Assembly (NCBI GenBank): GCA_900312665.1
Contig: ONZQ02000005.1
Coordinates: forward strand, 1,963,077 to 2,027,076
Length of the DNA stretch: 64,000 bases
From: Cephalotrichum gorgonifer
Taxonomy: Eukaryota > Ascomycota > Sordariomycetes > Microascales > Microascaceae
Direction: 5' to 3'
Under the pieces are notes generated by a model, which made no database searches, was not told the origin of the DNA, and saw only the letters and a list, made by a program, of their open reading frames with translations. Below are positions 24,901 to 34,963 of the stretch, piece after piece. Positions within the stretch are counted from its first letter, which is position 1; the number at the start of each line of letters is the position of its first letter. The translations under genes were made by a program, and so were the position numbers.

Positions 24901-27900
24901 TACGCCTCTCGCAATATCCACAATCCCGATGGTTTCGAGGTCCCAAGAGGGGATAGCCAGGTTTGGATCCTCGTCTCTACTACAATCGATCGCATCGCGG
25001 ACTTCCTCGCCAAGCAGAGCAGTCAGACCTTCCGGTACGGCACTGGAACTATCGGAGAAGATCGTGTTGGAAGTCTCAACTCGACATCCACCTGGAAGGA
25101 GGGAGAGGATAGATTCCCGAGTCGAGAAATGTCCTGTACCAGGGGAAATCTCCCAGAAGCTAGACAGGTGCTTCGGGAGGAGCTGCTGCACCTCGCGCTT
25201 GGGCGTGCATGGAAGGAACCGGATCCAGGAAGGCGGTACATCGGAGTAGCTGGAGTTTGTCGAGAAGGCCACGTTCACTCCTTTAGCCGAGGCGAGTCGG
25301 GAAACGGACCATGCCATCAGATGTGTTGGATTATGGATCAGTAGAGCTTGGCCTGGGAAAGCGGAGTCTACAACCGCCCTGGAAATCAAACTCGTAGCGA
25401 GTAATGCCAAAGACTGTGCATCCGAGAAATTCTCTCGCTGCTCGTAGGGCACAGCGGTGTTCTCTGGTATGTATTGGATGGAGGCTAGAGACTCCGTGAG
25501 GGCGGCGAGTTTTGCACCTGTGCGCCGGTTGACCCCCAGCACGATGAACCGGTGGCCCAGGCGCGTTTTGATAGCCGAGACCACACACAGGGTTGTCTTC
25601 AACTCGATTGTGGACTCCAGCAAGTGGCTGGGGCCAGCACTTGGTGATGCATCTAGCACACAGTAATCGTGACCTTCTTTCTGGAGAATCACGGCGTTTG
25701 AGTTGTCGATATCGACGGACCGGGTGAGCGGGCGTCGCTCCGAATTGTATCGATCGTTCGCATCAGGCCGCATCCCCTGCCGTGGTATCAACCGACTGCC
25801 ATCCGAGCCGAAAACAACTTCTGGTTCAATGGACCAGAGCAGGTCGTTAGAACCACCGCCCTTGGCTATCTCACCGGCGAACTTAAGCTGCAAGAGAGAT
25901 TCGGCGAGCTCCCTCGCGTCAATACGGCTGCGAGCTTCGAAGTCGAGAAGCTGCAGCCGGAGCTCCGGAACCTCATGTACGGCCGTTCGGCCGAAGCCGG
26001 CGACCATGTTGGAGAAGGGGTCGTCCGCACGTCTGCCGCTAGTGACCCACATTACGGCCTTCTCAGATTGGAAGATCGACTTGAAAGCCTCAAATTCGAC
26101 AGGGGTCATGTGCTGGAAGACCGGCTTTTCGAGCTCAGTCAAGCTGAGGATCGTAGAGCCAGTCGTGGTGGTACTGGTGTCAACTTCTCCGAGAGTTTTG
26201 AAAATTGTCATGGACCGAGAATATGGTCTCAAAATCTTCGTGATATTCGCAATCAAGCGGGCAACCCCCAGGGACCTTCCGCCGAGGATGATCACATCCC
26301 CGAGAAGTGGATCATTGGCCGGCAAGTCCGGAACCCCCGTTACCAGCGGCTCCCGCAGGAATGAGATTCTGTCATCCACGGCCTGCGACACGAAGACGGA
26401 GCCGGCGTAGATTGTCTCAAAGTGCTCCGGCGTGATCGTGTCGATGCCAGAGAACCCCGTACTCCTGAGCACGGCGTCCCACCGCTCAGCGGAAACACAC
26501 GGCGAGAGAACTCGGCCTTCGTCGACACCCGCCCACCAGCCCGGCAGCGTACCGAAGATGAAGCCTGCCCGTGTCTGATCGTTGTTCGTGCTCTCGGCAA
26601 ACGCGACGTATCCGCCCGGCCTCAACAATTTCCTCACATTGCGCATGGCAACGTCCAGCTTTCCGGTGGCGTGGATGACGAAAGATGCAACGATTAGGTC
26701 GTACGACCCCGGCGTGAAGCCCTGCGATGCAGGATCGCGCTCCGCATCGAATGCCTTGAAGATCATGCGGTCTTTGTATTCTGTGAGGACTGACTGCGCG
26801 GTCTCGAAGAAGCCGCTTGAAATGTCGGTGAACGTGTACGACGTGAAGTCGTTTCCGATCATGCGGAGTATGCTCTTCGTTGCGCCGCCGGTGCCAGCAC
26901 CTAGTTTTGTAGTGTTAGCAACGAAAGAGTCGAATGTCAATATGAGCTTGGAACAGAGGGGAACTGACCTATTTCGAGTATGTTCATGTGCGGATACCGG
27001 TGGGTGATCTGGCTGACCGTGCGGCCCAGCCACTTGGAGAACTTCGGGAAGCCGAGAGCCCCGACGTAGTAGTCGTCCAGGAGGTTGTTAGGTCGGAGGT
27101 GTTCGAGGATAGTGGTTTCTCCGCGGAAAACGCGGGGCATTTGCTCGCCGACTACTTTCATGATCTTGACGTCCGGGGCATCGTCGTACCTGGGTAGGTG
27201 GAGGCAGCTGTTAGCTTCGAGAATTCCGGTGAACGCGGATAGAGGCTCAGGCTTACCGCGCGCTAGCTACCATGATGTCGTCCAGAGTGTCATTCAGCCA
27301 TTCCTTCTTGGCATACACGTGCCTCCCACTCTGTTGCAGCTCATTCATGTGACGGCAAAAGTTCAGGTAGTCACTGAAGGGGCGCCGGGTCCGAGCGGGA
27401 TGATCGACTGGGAGTTCATGGTCGAACTTCCTTGTGTAAAATGTCGAGATTCGTTCCAGAACGTAAGCGAGGTCTTCTTCCTCGTCAGTCACCGCATCGT
27501 CGCGCGCTATTACCTCGCCGTCGGGGTCCATGTTCTTCCAGCTCGTCTGGGAGAATATCTTCCTGTCACTGGCTGAAGTTGCTTCCGCGAAGGGAACCGC
27601 CCTCATGCCCTCCAGCTGTATCGCAACATTTTGCGAGTCTTGTCCGAAGATATCAACGTCCCCAAGAATGCCGGCGCCATCCCTGTCTACTGTGGCGGAG
27701 TCAAATGCCACGGCTCCGGCCTCGGACCAATTGTGGCCGCAAAGACTGGGATTTATCCGGAGCCGGGAGAAGCCTGTCGGGACATGGAGGGACCAAAGCC
27801 TTCCGTCGCTCGGGTAGCTATATGCGAGTATTATCGATTGTAGGGCGCAGTCCAGAGTTGCGGGATGGACTAGAAGAGCGTCCTCACTCGACTCGCAGGA

Positions 27901-30900
27901 AACCACGTTGACGAGGCCGGATGCGTGGCCTAGCTTCCTCTTCAACGACGAAAGTCCCCGGAAGTCTCCGCTGTATATGTAACCCATATCGGCCAGGGAA
28001 CCGTAAAAGCGATCGGACTCTACGTCAATCATGTGCGGTATTCTTGGTCTTCGTTGCGGCAGCACTGTTTCTGAAGATTCCCCAAGCCGTACGCGCACAA
28101 TACCGCTTGCGGCCAATGTGAAAGTCTCGGGTTCCTTTCCAATCGCCGCGGAATAGGTAAACTTAGCTTGGATAGTATCGGTGCGAACGCATCTGTTGAC
28201 CTCTATCAGGGAGACTAAAGTCTCGATTCCAGAGTCGTCATCGTCAAATGCTATTGACTGGTGAATGACGAAATTCTCGAGCTCGATGAGCTGTACCCCT
28301 TTTCCAACGGCCAGGGCCCATGAAGCCTCGATCGCAGAGGCAAGGTAGCCAGCGGCTGGGAACACCGTTTGGTTCTGGAGCTGGTGGCCAGGCATCCACT
28401 CCATCTCTCTCGTCCGCAGCAGGTTCCTCCAGCTCAGGTGGTGCGGAGAGCTGTCGGGTGTGACGTCCCCGAGTAGAGGGTGCACCCTGCCTGCTCTCTG
28501 GCGGAAATTTCTCGATATCCGCGACTCGTGCCAGTATTTCGTGTCGTGATCCCACGGGTAGGAGGGGAGGTTTTTGACGAGGGTGAAGGAAGCCTCGCCG
28601 CTCACGAGCTCCTCATAGTTGGCTATGTCAATGGAGCGCCTGTCCAGGTGCGTCCACAGGAATCCCAGGGCGTTCGACATCGCTTCGACGGCGTCAACGC
28701 CCCGAGAAAGAAGCCCGGAGTATGGGAGTTCTCGACCGGAGAAGTCAAGGATATTCTGGCTCGCAGGACCTTTTAGCGCTGGGTGAGCACCGATCTCGAG
28801 CGCTATGTCGAAGTGGGTAGAGGCCACTGCCTTTTCGAGTGCGTGGGAGAAAAGGACCGGGCGAACCATGTTGTCAACCCAGTAGGGACCCGCAAGCTTA
28901 TCCTTGTCGAAATCATCGCCAGCCCCTTCGTAAACGCTCGAATACCAATGACAGCTATTCGGGGGTGGAGTCAGTACCTGGACGCCGGATGCCCGTAGTG
29001 ACTCCATGTATGGCTTTGAGCAGGGCAACATGTGGGAAGAATGGTAGGCCCTGTCGACCCTAAGCCGCCTCCTGAATTTCTTCTCGTCCTCGAAGATGTC
29101 CTCGAGCTCCGCGATGGCATCGCTGTCGCCTGAAATAGTCAGGCTGGAGGCGGAGTTTATCGCTGCTACGCTAGCCCGCCCAGCGAATTCTGGCAGTTCA
29201 CAGAGCTCGCTTGCATCTTCGACCGTTGTGCCGACGGCCAGCATAGCCCCGGGTATGCCACTGCTGTTGGGGCTTGCGGCTGTTTTGCAGTGGAGACCGC
29301 GGTAGTAGGCGATGCACATTGCATCTCGCGACGAGAGATACCCAGCTGCGTATGCAGCGGCTATCTCACCTGATGAGTGGCCGACGACGCCATCTAGCCT
29401 GACGTTGGCGAGTCGAAGAAGCTTGACCAGCAATATCTGGATAGCGGTGCAGAGAGGCTGGGAGATGGCTGCCTCGTTGAGGCGGGTCGATGAGGTATCG
29501 GCGAGAAGCTCAGTTTCAAGAGACCAGGACGGCCGGTCTCCCTCGGGGAGTCGAGATAGGTGGGCCTCCAATTCTTGGATCACACTTCTTGCGAATGGTG
29601 ATCTCTCGATCATTTCAGCTCCCATGCGTGCGTACTGGGCGCCCTGTCCTGTAAATACCGCCAAGATCCGGGGCGGGTTCGACGCGGAAGAGCCCAGCGC
29701 TTTCGTTCCCGCGGCGGTCTCTTTATCTTGCAGCTTTGAAACAATTGCTTCCCTCAGGCGCGCGGTGGACCCTCCAGGGAAAGAAATTCTAAATGGTAGA
29801 GCTGTCTTGCGTTGGAACAACGTCCATGCTAGATCTCGGGCGTCTGAGCATCCGCCATTGTTGAGGAAATCGGAGTAAGACGATAGCACCGCGAGGAGGG
29901 ACTTCTCGGAGCCTGCGGAAAATACGAATGGGGCGAATGAATTCTTCTCCGGATCTTCAGCTGGATTATTGGTCGGCTCATAGCTCTCGAGAATGGCATG
30001 TGCATTGGCGCCCCCGAACCCGAAGCTGTTCACACTTGCGCGTCGCGGGTTGCCGGGTGCAATGTCCGGCCAGATCTTGGCAGTGGTGGGGATATGCAAG
30101 TTGGCATAGAATGGGGCAACTTTGGGGCTCAGGTTATTGAAGAGCATGTTAGGGGGTATACGGCTGGATTGCAAAGCAAGCGCGGCCTTGAGGATGCCAG
30201 CAATTCCAGCTGTGCCTTCTGTATGTCCAAGGACAGTCTTGATCGATCCAACATATAGTGGGTGTCTTGAGGTTGAACTCGAGAAGTTCTGGCCGCCGCT
30301 GCCACCAAAGACTCTGTGGATCGCCTCAGCCTCTATGGGGTCGCCCGCCGGCGTTCCTGTACCGTGGGCCTCGAAATACTGGCAGCGGTCTTCCGCCTTG
30401 GAGACATCAAGGCCGGCCCTTGCATATGTGTCATGAATCAAATCCTCCTGGGCAGTGGCGCTCGGCATAGTGATCCCCTGGGTCGCACCGTCGTGGTTGA
30501 CACCCGTTTCCCGGATGACGCATTCAATATTATCACCATCTTCGATGGCTGCAGACAGGGTCTTCAAAACAAGGACGGCGATGCCATCGCCCCGAGCGTA
30601 GCCGTTGGCGTCCTGGTCCCACATCCGAGACCTGCCGTCTGGCGACAGCATTCTAAGCTTGCTCTCCGCAACATAGTTCTCCGGGCCGAGGAGGAGATTT
30701 GAACCGCACGCCAAGGCGACTCTCGAATCTCCCGCCCGCAGCGCCCGCGTAGCCAAGTGTACGGCCACAAGGCTGGAGGAGCAGGCTGTGTCGATGGTCA
30801 TCGAAGGACCCCTCCAGTCGAAGAAGTAGGAGATCCGGTTCGACATGACACTCCGGGCCGTACCCACGGAATGGTACGTTGGGATGCTCTGGAAGTCCCG

Positions 30901-31317
30901 CAGTAGGAGGGCCTCGTAGTCGCCGCACATGAGACCCACGAATACCCCAGTGTCGCTGCCTCGGAGGTTCTCCATGGGCAGGCATGCGGACTCGAGGCCT
31001 TCGTAGGCTACCTCGAGTAGTAGTCGCTGCTGTGGATCCAGGGCCCTTGCTTCTACGGGCTTGACGCCGAAAAATTGGGCATCGAAGGCGCTCGGGTCCT
31101 CGGAGAGGACATAAGAGTGCTCAACGTTGCAATGACCATGACGCAGTCCATCTTGGTGGTGGAAGCCCTTGGCGCTGAACCGGTTGGCGGGAATCTTGCT
31201 AAGGACATCGTGGGGCTTCTCTAGAAGCTTCCAGAGTGCCGACGGAGAGATGGCGTCGCCGGCGAAGCGGCAGGCGCTTCCGATAATGGCGATGGGCTCG
31301 TTTACGTGTTGAGACAT
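18999..31317 (-). CDS. Hybrid PKS-NRPS megasynthase (KS-AT-DH-MT-ER0-KR-ACP-C-A-T-R)
   Basis: Predicted 4013 residues, the usual size for fungal PKS-NRPS. Six exons: 31317-27257, 27189-26969, 26900-24629, 24563-23863, 23830-21998, 21952-18999. Ketosynthase Cys179 (DTACSSS), His318, His365; acyltransferase Ser648 (GHSSG); dehydratase His978 and Asp1156; methyltransferase LEIGAGTGG about 1425; ketoreductase GLSGTLG from 2134 and Tyr2273; ACP Ser2463 (GLDSL); condensation HHINVDG at 2717-2723; adenylation core YTSGSTGKPKG about 3195; carrier Ser3617 (GGTSM); reductase TGAAGNLG about 3696 with Tyr3844 and Lys3848 (YAASK). Between MT and KR there is no ER cofactor motif, so enoyl reduction should come from the enzyme at 39715-41019. 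The kept YxxxK favours reductive release as an aldehyde over Dieckmann cyclisation. An ATG 35 codons upstream (31422) is an alternative start. Confidence 0.95.
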
Positions 31318-31650
31318 CGTCGAGGTTGGAGTGGGGGGTGAGGAAGGAAATGCGCGTGATGAGTGATAGCCAGGAATGGGTGAGGAAGGACGTCGCTCGG
31401 CCTTGTTTCCGTAGAACGGCAATGCTAGGCTTCACGTTCTTCTCTAAGAAGTAGATGATAGATGAGATAGACCTCCGATCTCTATAGTCTGGATATAGGG
31501 CTAGAAGATAATAGATATGCAGCTTTGCCGAAGAGTAGGCCAGCCGGAATCGAGATTGCTAAAGGTGCCAGATACCGATGCCTCTGGTGTCCAACACCTT
31601 ATAGAAGAACGTTCGCTCCTAATAGCTTTGCTTTACCAATGCCTGAATTC

Positions 31651-31680
31651 ACCACATTTCACCACATTTCACCACATCCC
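31651..31680. repeat. Three tandem 10-bp repeats
   Basis: Two perfect copies of ACCACATTTC followed by ACCACATCCC, about 335-365 bp upstream of the PKS-NRPS start codon. The 10-bp period is close to one helical turn, so a protein bound to each copy would face the same side of the DNA. Confidence 0.85.
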
Positions 31681-32150
31681 TTTGTCCCAATGGTCCGGCA
31701 GCTCGGGCAACAGTTGCACATGGTCACATCGGCTGCCCTATGATCCGTATTACGCCACCAGAATGAATCCACCGTCTTACATGCTATCTTCCGTACTCGG
31801 AATATTACACTAGCACGAGGCGGAATCGGATGTGTGGCTCTTCGCAAGACGGCTATTATTAGCGTATGAGGTCCCGTATCTCCGCAACAAAGGGCACGGA
31901 GTGTTGTTTTTGCAGTTACTATCTATTCCTATGTCCTATCTTAACCTGCCGGCGCTACGCCATGTCTGAAAAGACCGATGGCATAAGCAGCCTAGCTGGG
32001 CGCAGTGAGGCTTATGGTGGCCTTTTTTCCAAGCCTCTTTCAGCTACGCCGTATATGAAAGATGAAGTAGGCCTGGGCTACAGGGGCAGCGCCCGAGAAA
32101 AGTAAAAGGGGGGGGAGGGGTGCCGATAGATCTACTACCGCTATACTTAT

Positions 32151-32160
32151 TCGGAAGGTT
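32151..32160 (+). promoter_or_regulatory. TCGGAAGGTT element, copy 1
   Basis: A perfect match to the 10-bp motif that also occurs twice at 32265-32294 in the same promoter. Recurrence within 145 bp makes chance less likely; function is inferred. Confidence 0.5.
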
Positions 32161-32264
32161 TAAGGGTTGCGAATTGCGCTGACGTGACGGCCGAGTCGAT
32201 TGGCGAAATCTAAGAGCTGAATCCAGTGCCGCTGCGGGGGAATTGGGTCGCAGGAGAAACATGC

Positions 32265-32294
32265 TCGGAAGGTTTCTGAGGATCAACCTTCCGA
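32265..32294. promoter_or_regulatory. Perfect 10-bp inverted repeat TCGGAAGGTT/AACCTTCCGA
   Basis: Two perfectly complementary 10-bp arms (32265-32274 and 32285-32294) flank a 10-bp spacer. The arms begin and end in CGG/CCG triplets. This is a candidate site for the cluster Zn2Cys6 regulator or another dimeric factor. Confidence 0.55.
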
Positions 32295-32540
32295 TTCTTC
32301 ATGTCGGCGCCCCGGAATGCAACAATACTGCGCAGTTAATCTACAGTTCATCTACGGGCCGCTCGGAGATATCGCTCTGCAGATAAGCACGTCGGAGTCG
32401 GATCAACAGAAACAGAGGCTTGGCTTGGCTTTTGACATCCCCCTACACACCGCGATGTGCCATGATTGCTTTGTTCCAGGTGGCTTTCATGTGGCATCTT
32501 TACGATTGGTGAGTGTAAGTATGCATCAGTCGACGTAACT

Positions 32541-32557
32541 ATTCGGCTGACCCGAAT
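32541..32557. promoter_or_regulatory. ATTCGG-N5-CCGAAT palindrome
   Basis: A perfect 6-bp inverted repeat with 5-bp spacer containing CGG-N5-CCG, about 145 bp upstream of the P450 start codon. The CGG-Nx-CCG form fits binuclear zinc cluster factors in general; binding is inferred. Confidence 0.5.
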
Positions 32558-32701
32558 AATTCCATAAAGTACGCCACCCTTATTCTTTTTTTTCTGTTTG
32601 TGCACAAGACCCGCCCGTCTTAATTCCTCCGTTACTGTACTTCATTATACCACTCTCCGCCTCTGCTCCCATCTCTCGCCGACCCACCCCGCGAACGCAA
32701 T

Positions 32702-34602
32702 ATGGCTCTCAGTTCTATCAGCGAGGCTCTGCGAAACGTCTCTCTTTCAACGGCGCTACTAGTTGGCTCCGGTTCGGTGAGTAGGGGTAGATTACTTCGA
32801 TCTCACAGTCTTGTCGGCTAACATTCACTCGCTATTAAAAGCTTGTGTCGTACTGGTCTGCTCTAATCACTTATCGGCTATTCTTCCACCCATACGCGAA
32901 GTACCCCGGCCCGAAGCTCGCGGCAATTTCAGAGCTGTGGTACGCCTATCATTGGTAAGGTCGCCGATCCCTCCCCTGCCCTGCGGCGTGGGCAACGACT
33001 CTGTAGTCTTAAGTAAAACTAACTTGCGGTCTCCCCGTGAAGGTTCAGAGGCCGCTACCCGTGGGCTGTCGAGGAAGCTTTCGAGAAGTATGGAGATATT
33101 GTCAGGATTGCGCCGAGCGAGATTGCTTTCTTTAGAACGGAGGCGCAAAACGGTAATATTCTCCCCACCTACGCGACGGAAGTCCGGCACTCCGCTAATC
33201 AACAGCCACCCAGATATCCTGATGGCTGGCCTCAAGGGCCAGAAGCCCTTCATCAAAACCGGGCTGCAACGTATCCCAGGAGAACATGCAGGTATTGCGG
33301 CGGATCCGGATCCGGAAAAGCACCGGGCGGTTCGAAAGCTGCTCGCGCCTGCCTTCAATCCGCGCGCCTTGAAGGAGCAGGAGCCCGCCTTACATGAACA
33401 CATAGACCACTTCATCAACAGACTTGAAGAGCTCGGCAATGGGGACGGGCTTGACATGAGAGACGTATGTTCTATTCTGAGTGGGGACATGATGTGACAG
33501 ATGTAATCGGTATACTAATCTTTCAAAAGTGGTTTGACTGGCTAGCCTGCGATATCGCGGGTGATATGTGTTACGGACACGACTTTAGCAATGTCAAGGA
33601 AGGCCGAAGCAACCTTTTCCTGACCGCATTCCGCGCAGTCGGTCTCTGGGGAACTCTGAACCAGGTTATGAAGCGATTCCCCGTTCTTTACCCCCTTGTT
33701 ATCTTCGCTTTACCCCCTAGCCTAGCCAGGGTCATCCCCACAATCCTTCGCGAGAACCACAGCATCGTACGTGCCCGTGTGGAGCGCCGCGATAAGCTCG
33801 CACACCCAGATTACTTCTCACTCCTAGTGAAAGGAAACGAGGTCCCGTCCGCCGACTTCCTAGTTGCTCAAGCCAATCACTTGATTGTGGGTGGCTTCGA
33901 TCCGGATACTAATCTCTTCACCTCGGCCGTGCACTTCTTGCTTGAGAGTGACAAGCTTGGGAAATTGCAGGAGGAGATCCGCGGCCGTTTCTCCTCGTAC
34001 TCTGATATTACCGGCGACACGGTGAAGGATCTCCCATGGCTTAATGCCGTGATTGAGGAGTCACTTCGCGTCCATACCAATGGGGCCTTTGGTCTGCCGC
34101 GTATTAGCCAGGGGGATTACGTCGACGGTCATTGGATTCCCAAAGGGGTAAGTTCATCGCCTTGTTTGCATCCCATACCAATTACTCTACTTATACTGAC
34201 TTCCTCCCTTTCTCTTTTTCTTCAAAAATATAGTGCCGCGTCCAAACCTCCATCTTTGCAACCTCGCATTCGGAGCGTTACTTCCGCCGGCCACGCGAGT
34301 TCTGCCCAGAACGTTGGCTCCCGGCGTCGCACCCAGACTATGATCCCGTCTTTGGCGCGGACCACAAGTCGTCCTTCAAGCCATTCAGTATGGGTCCCCG
34401 CGGCTGTATCGGACAGAACATGGCGTACCTACAGGCGCGTCTGCTGTTTGCCAAGATGGCGTGGAAGCTAGACTGGGAGCATGTCAATAACGGCGAGGTG
34501 GACTGGGAGCGAGACATCAAGTTGTTTGCTATGTGGGAGAAGCCTCCTGTTATTGTGCGTTTCAAGGCTGCTAGTCAGGAGAAGCGGAAGTTCTTGGCTT
34601 AG
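32702..34602 (+). CDS. Cytochrome P450 monooxygenase of the PKS-NRPS cluster
   Basis: Predicted 511-residue P450 from six exons: 32702-32776, 32842-32954, 33043-33152, 33214-33464, 33530-34147, 34234-34602. An N-terminal hydrophobic anchor is followed by the proline-rich YPGPKLAAIS, the helix K motif EESLR, a PERW segment and the heme loop FSMGPRGCIG with Cys447 as thiolate ligand. The protein should sit on the endoplasmic reticulum and oxidise the PKS-NRPS product. The helix I region reads VGGFDPDTN (about residues 303-311) instead of the usual AGxDT(T/S); it may carry two extra residues or a changed oxygen-activation site. It is transcribed divergently from the PKS-NRPS and shares its promoter. 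It is the only P450 in the window. Confidence 0.92.
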
Positions 34603-34963
34603 GGGGCTGGTGACGACGGGTTTTGAATGGCATCATATGTGACTGGCGCAAGATGTATACACATGAAGCAAACCGTGTCCTGCGTGCCTCGTGTAGACGG
34701 CTCCTAGACGACATGAACTCAATTGGGACAATACTTGCACGCCACAAAGCACATGTATTCCTCGGTACGCGTATCTTAGGACTTTATCTTCTTGGTCTAG
34801 TACGAACAGTCTTTTAGTATTAATTGAGTAGTACATATTTACACGCCCAATCACGGCTGCCTGCTTCATCTAGAAGTACCTGAGTCAGAAGTCTATTCCC
34901 AATGGGCAAGAATTGAACCGATTTTTAGTTGAGTGTATCTTGAACGACCCAAAGCGGTGCTTG
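34603..34963. other. Convergent 3' spacer
   Basis: About 360 bp between the convergent P450 and regulator genes. No gene or repeat seen. Confidence 0.5.

Larger units (their letters stand above)
31318..32701. promoter_or_regulatory. Shared divergent promoter of PKS-NRPS and P450
   Basis: A 1.38-kb bidirectional control region. It contains three tandem ACCACATTTC-type decamers, three copies of TCGGAAGGTT (two as an inverted repeat), a CGG-N5-CCG palindrome and a G-rich tract at 32107-32118. Zn2Cys6 regulators commonly bind CGG-based inverted repeats, and the cluster encodes one, so these are the best candidate operator sites in the window. Confidence 0.6.

Noticed and set aside
22967..31000. 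Many plus-strand open frames opposite the PKS-NRPS
   Set aside because: They have no family features and mirror the GC-rich coding strand; they are shadows.
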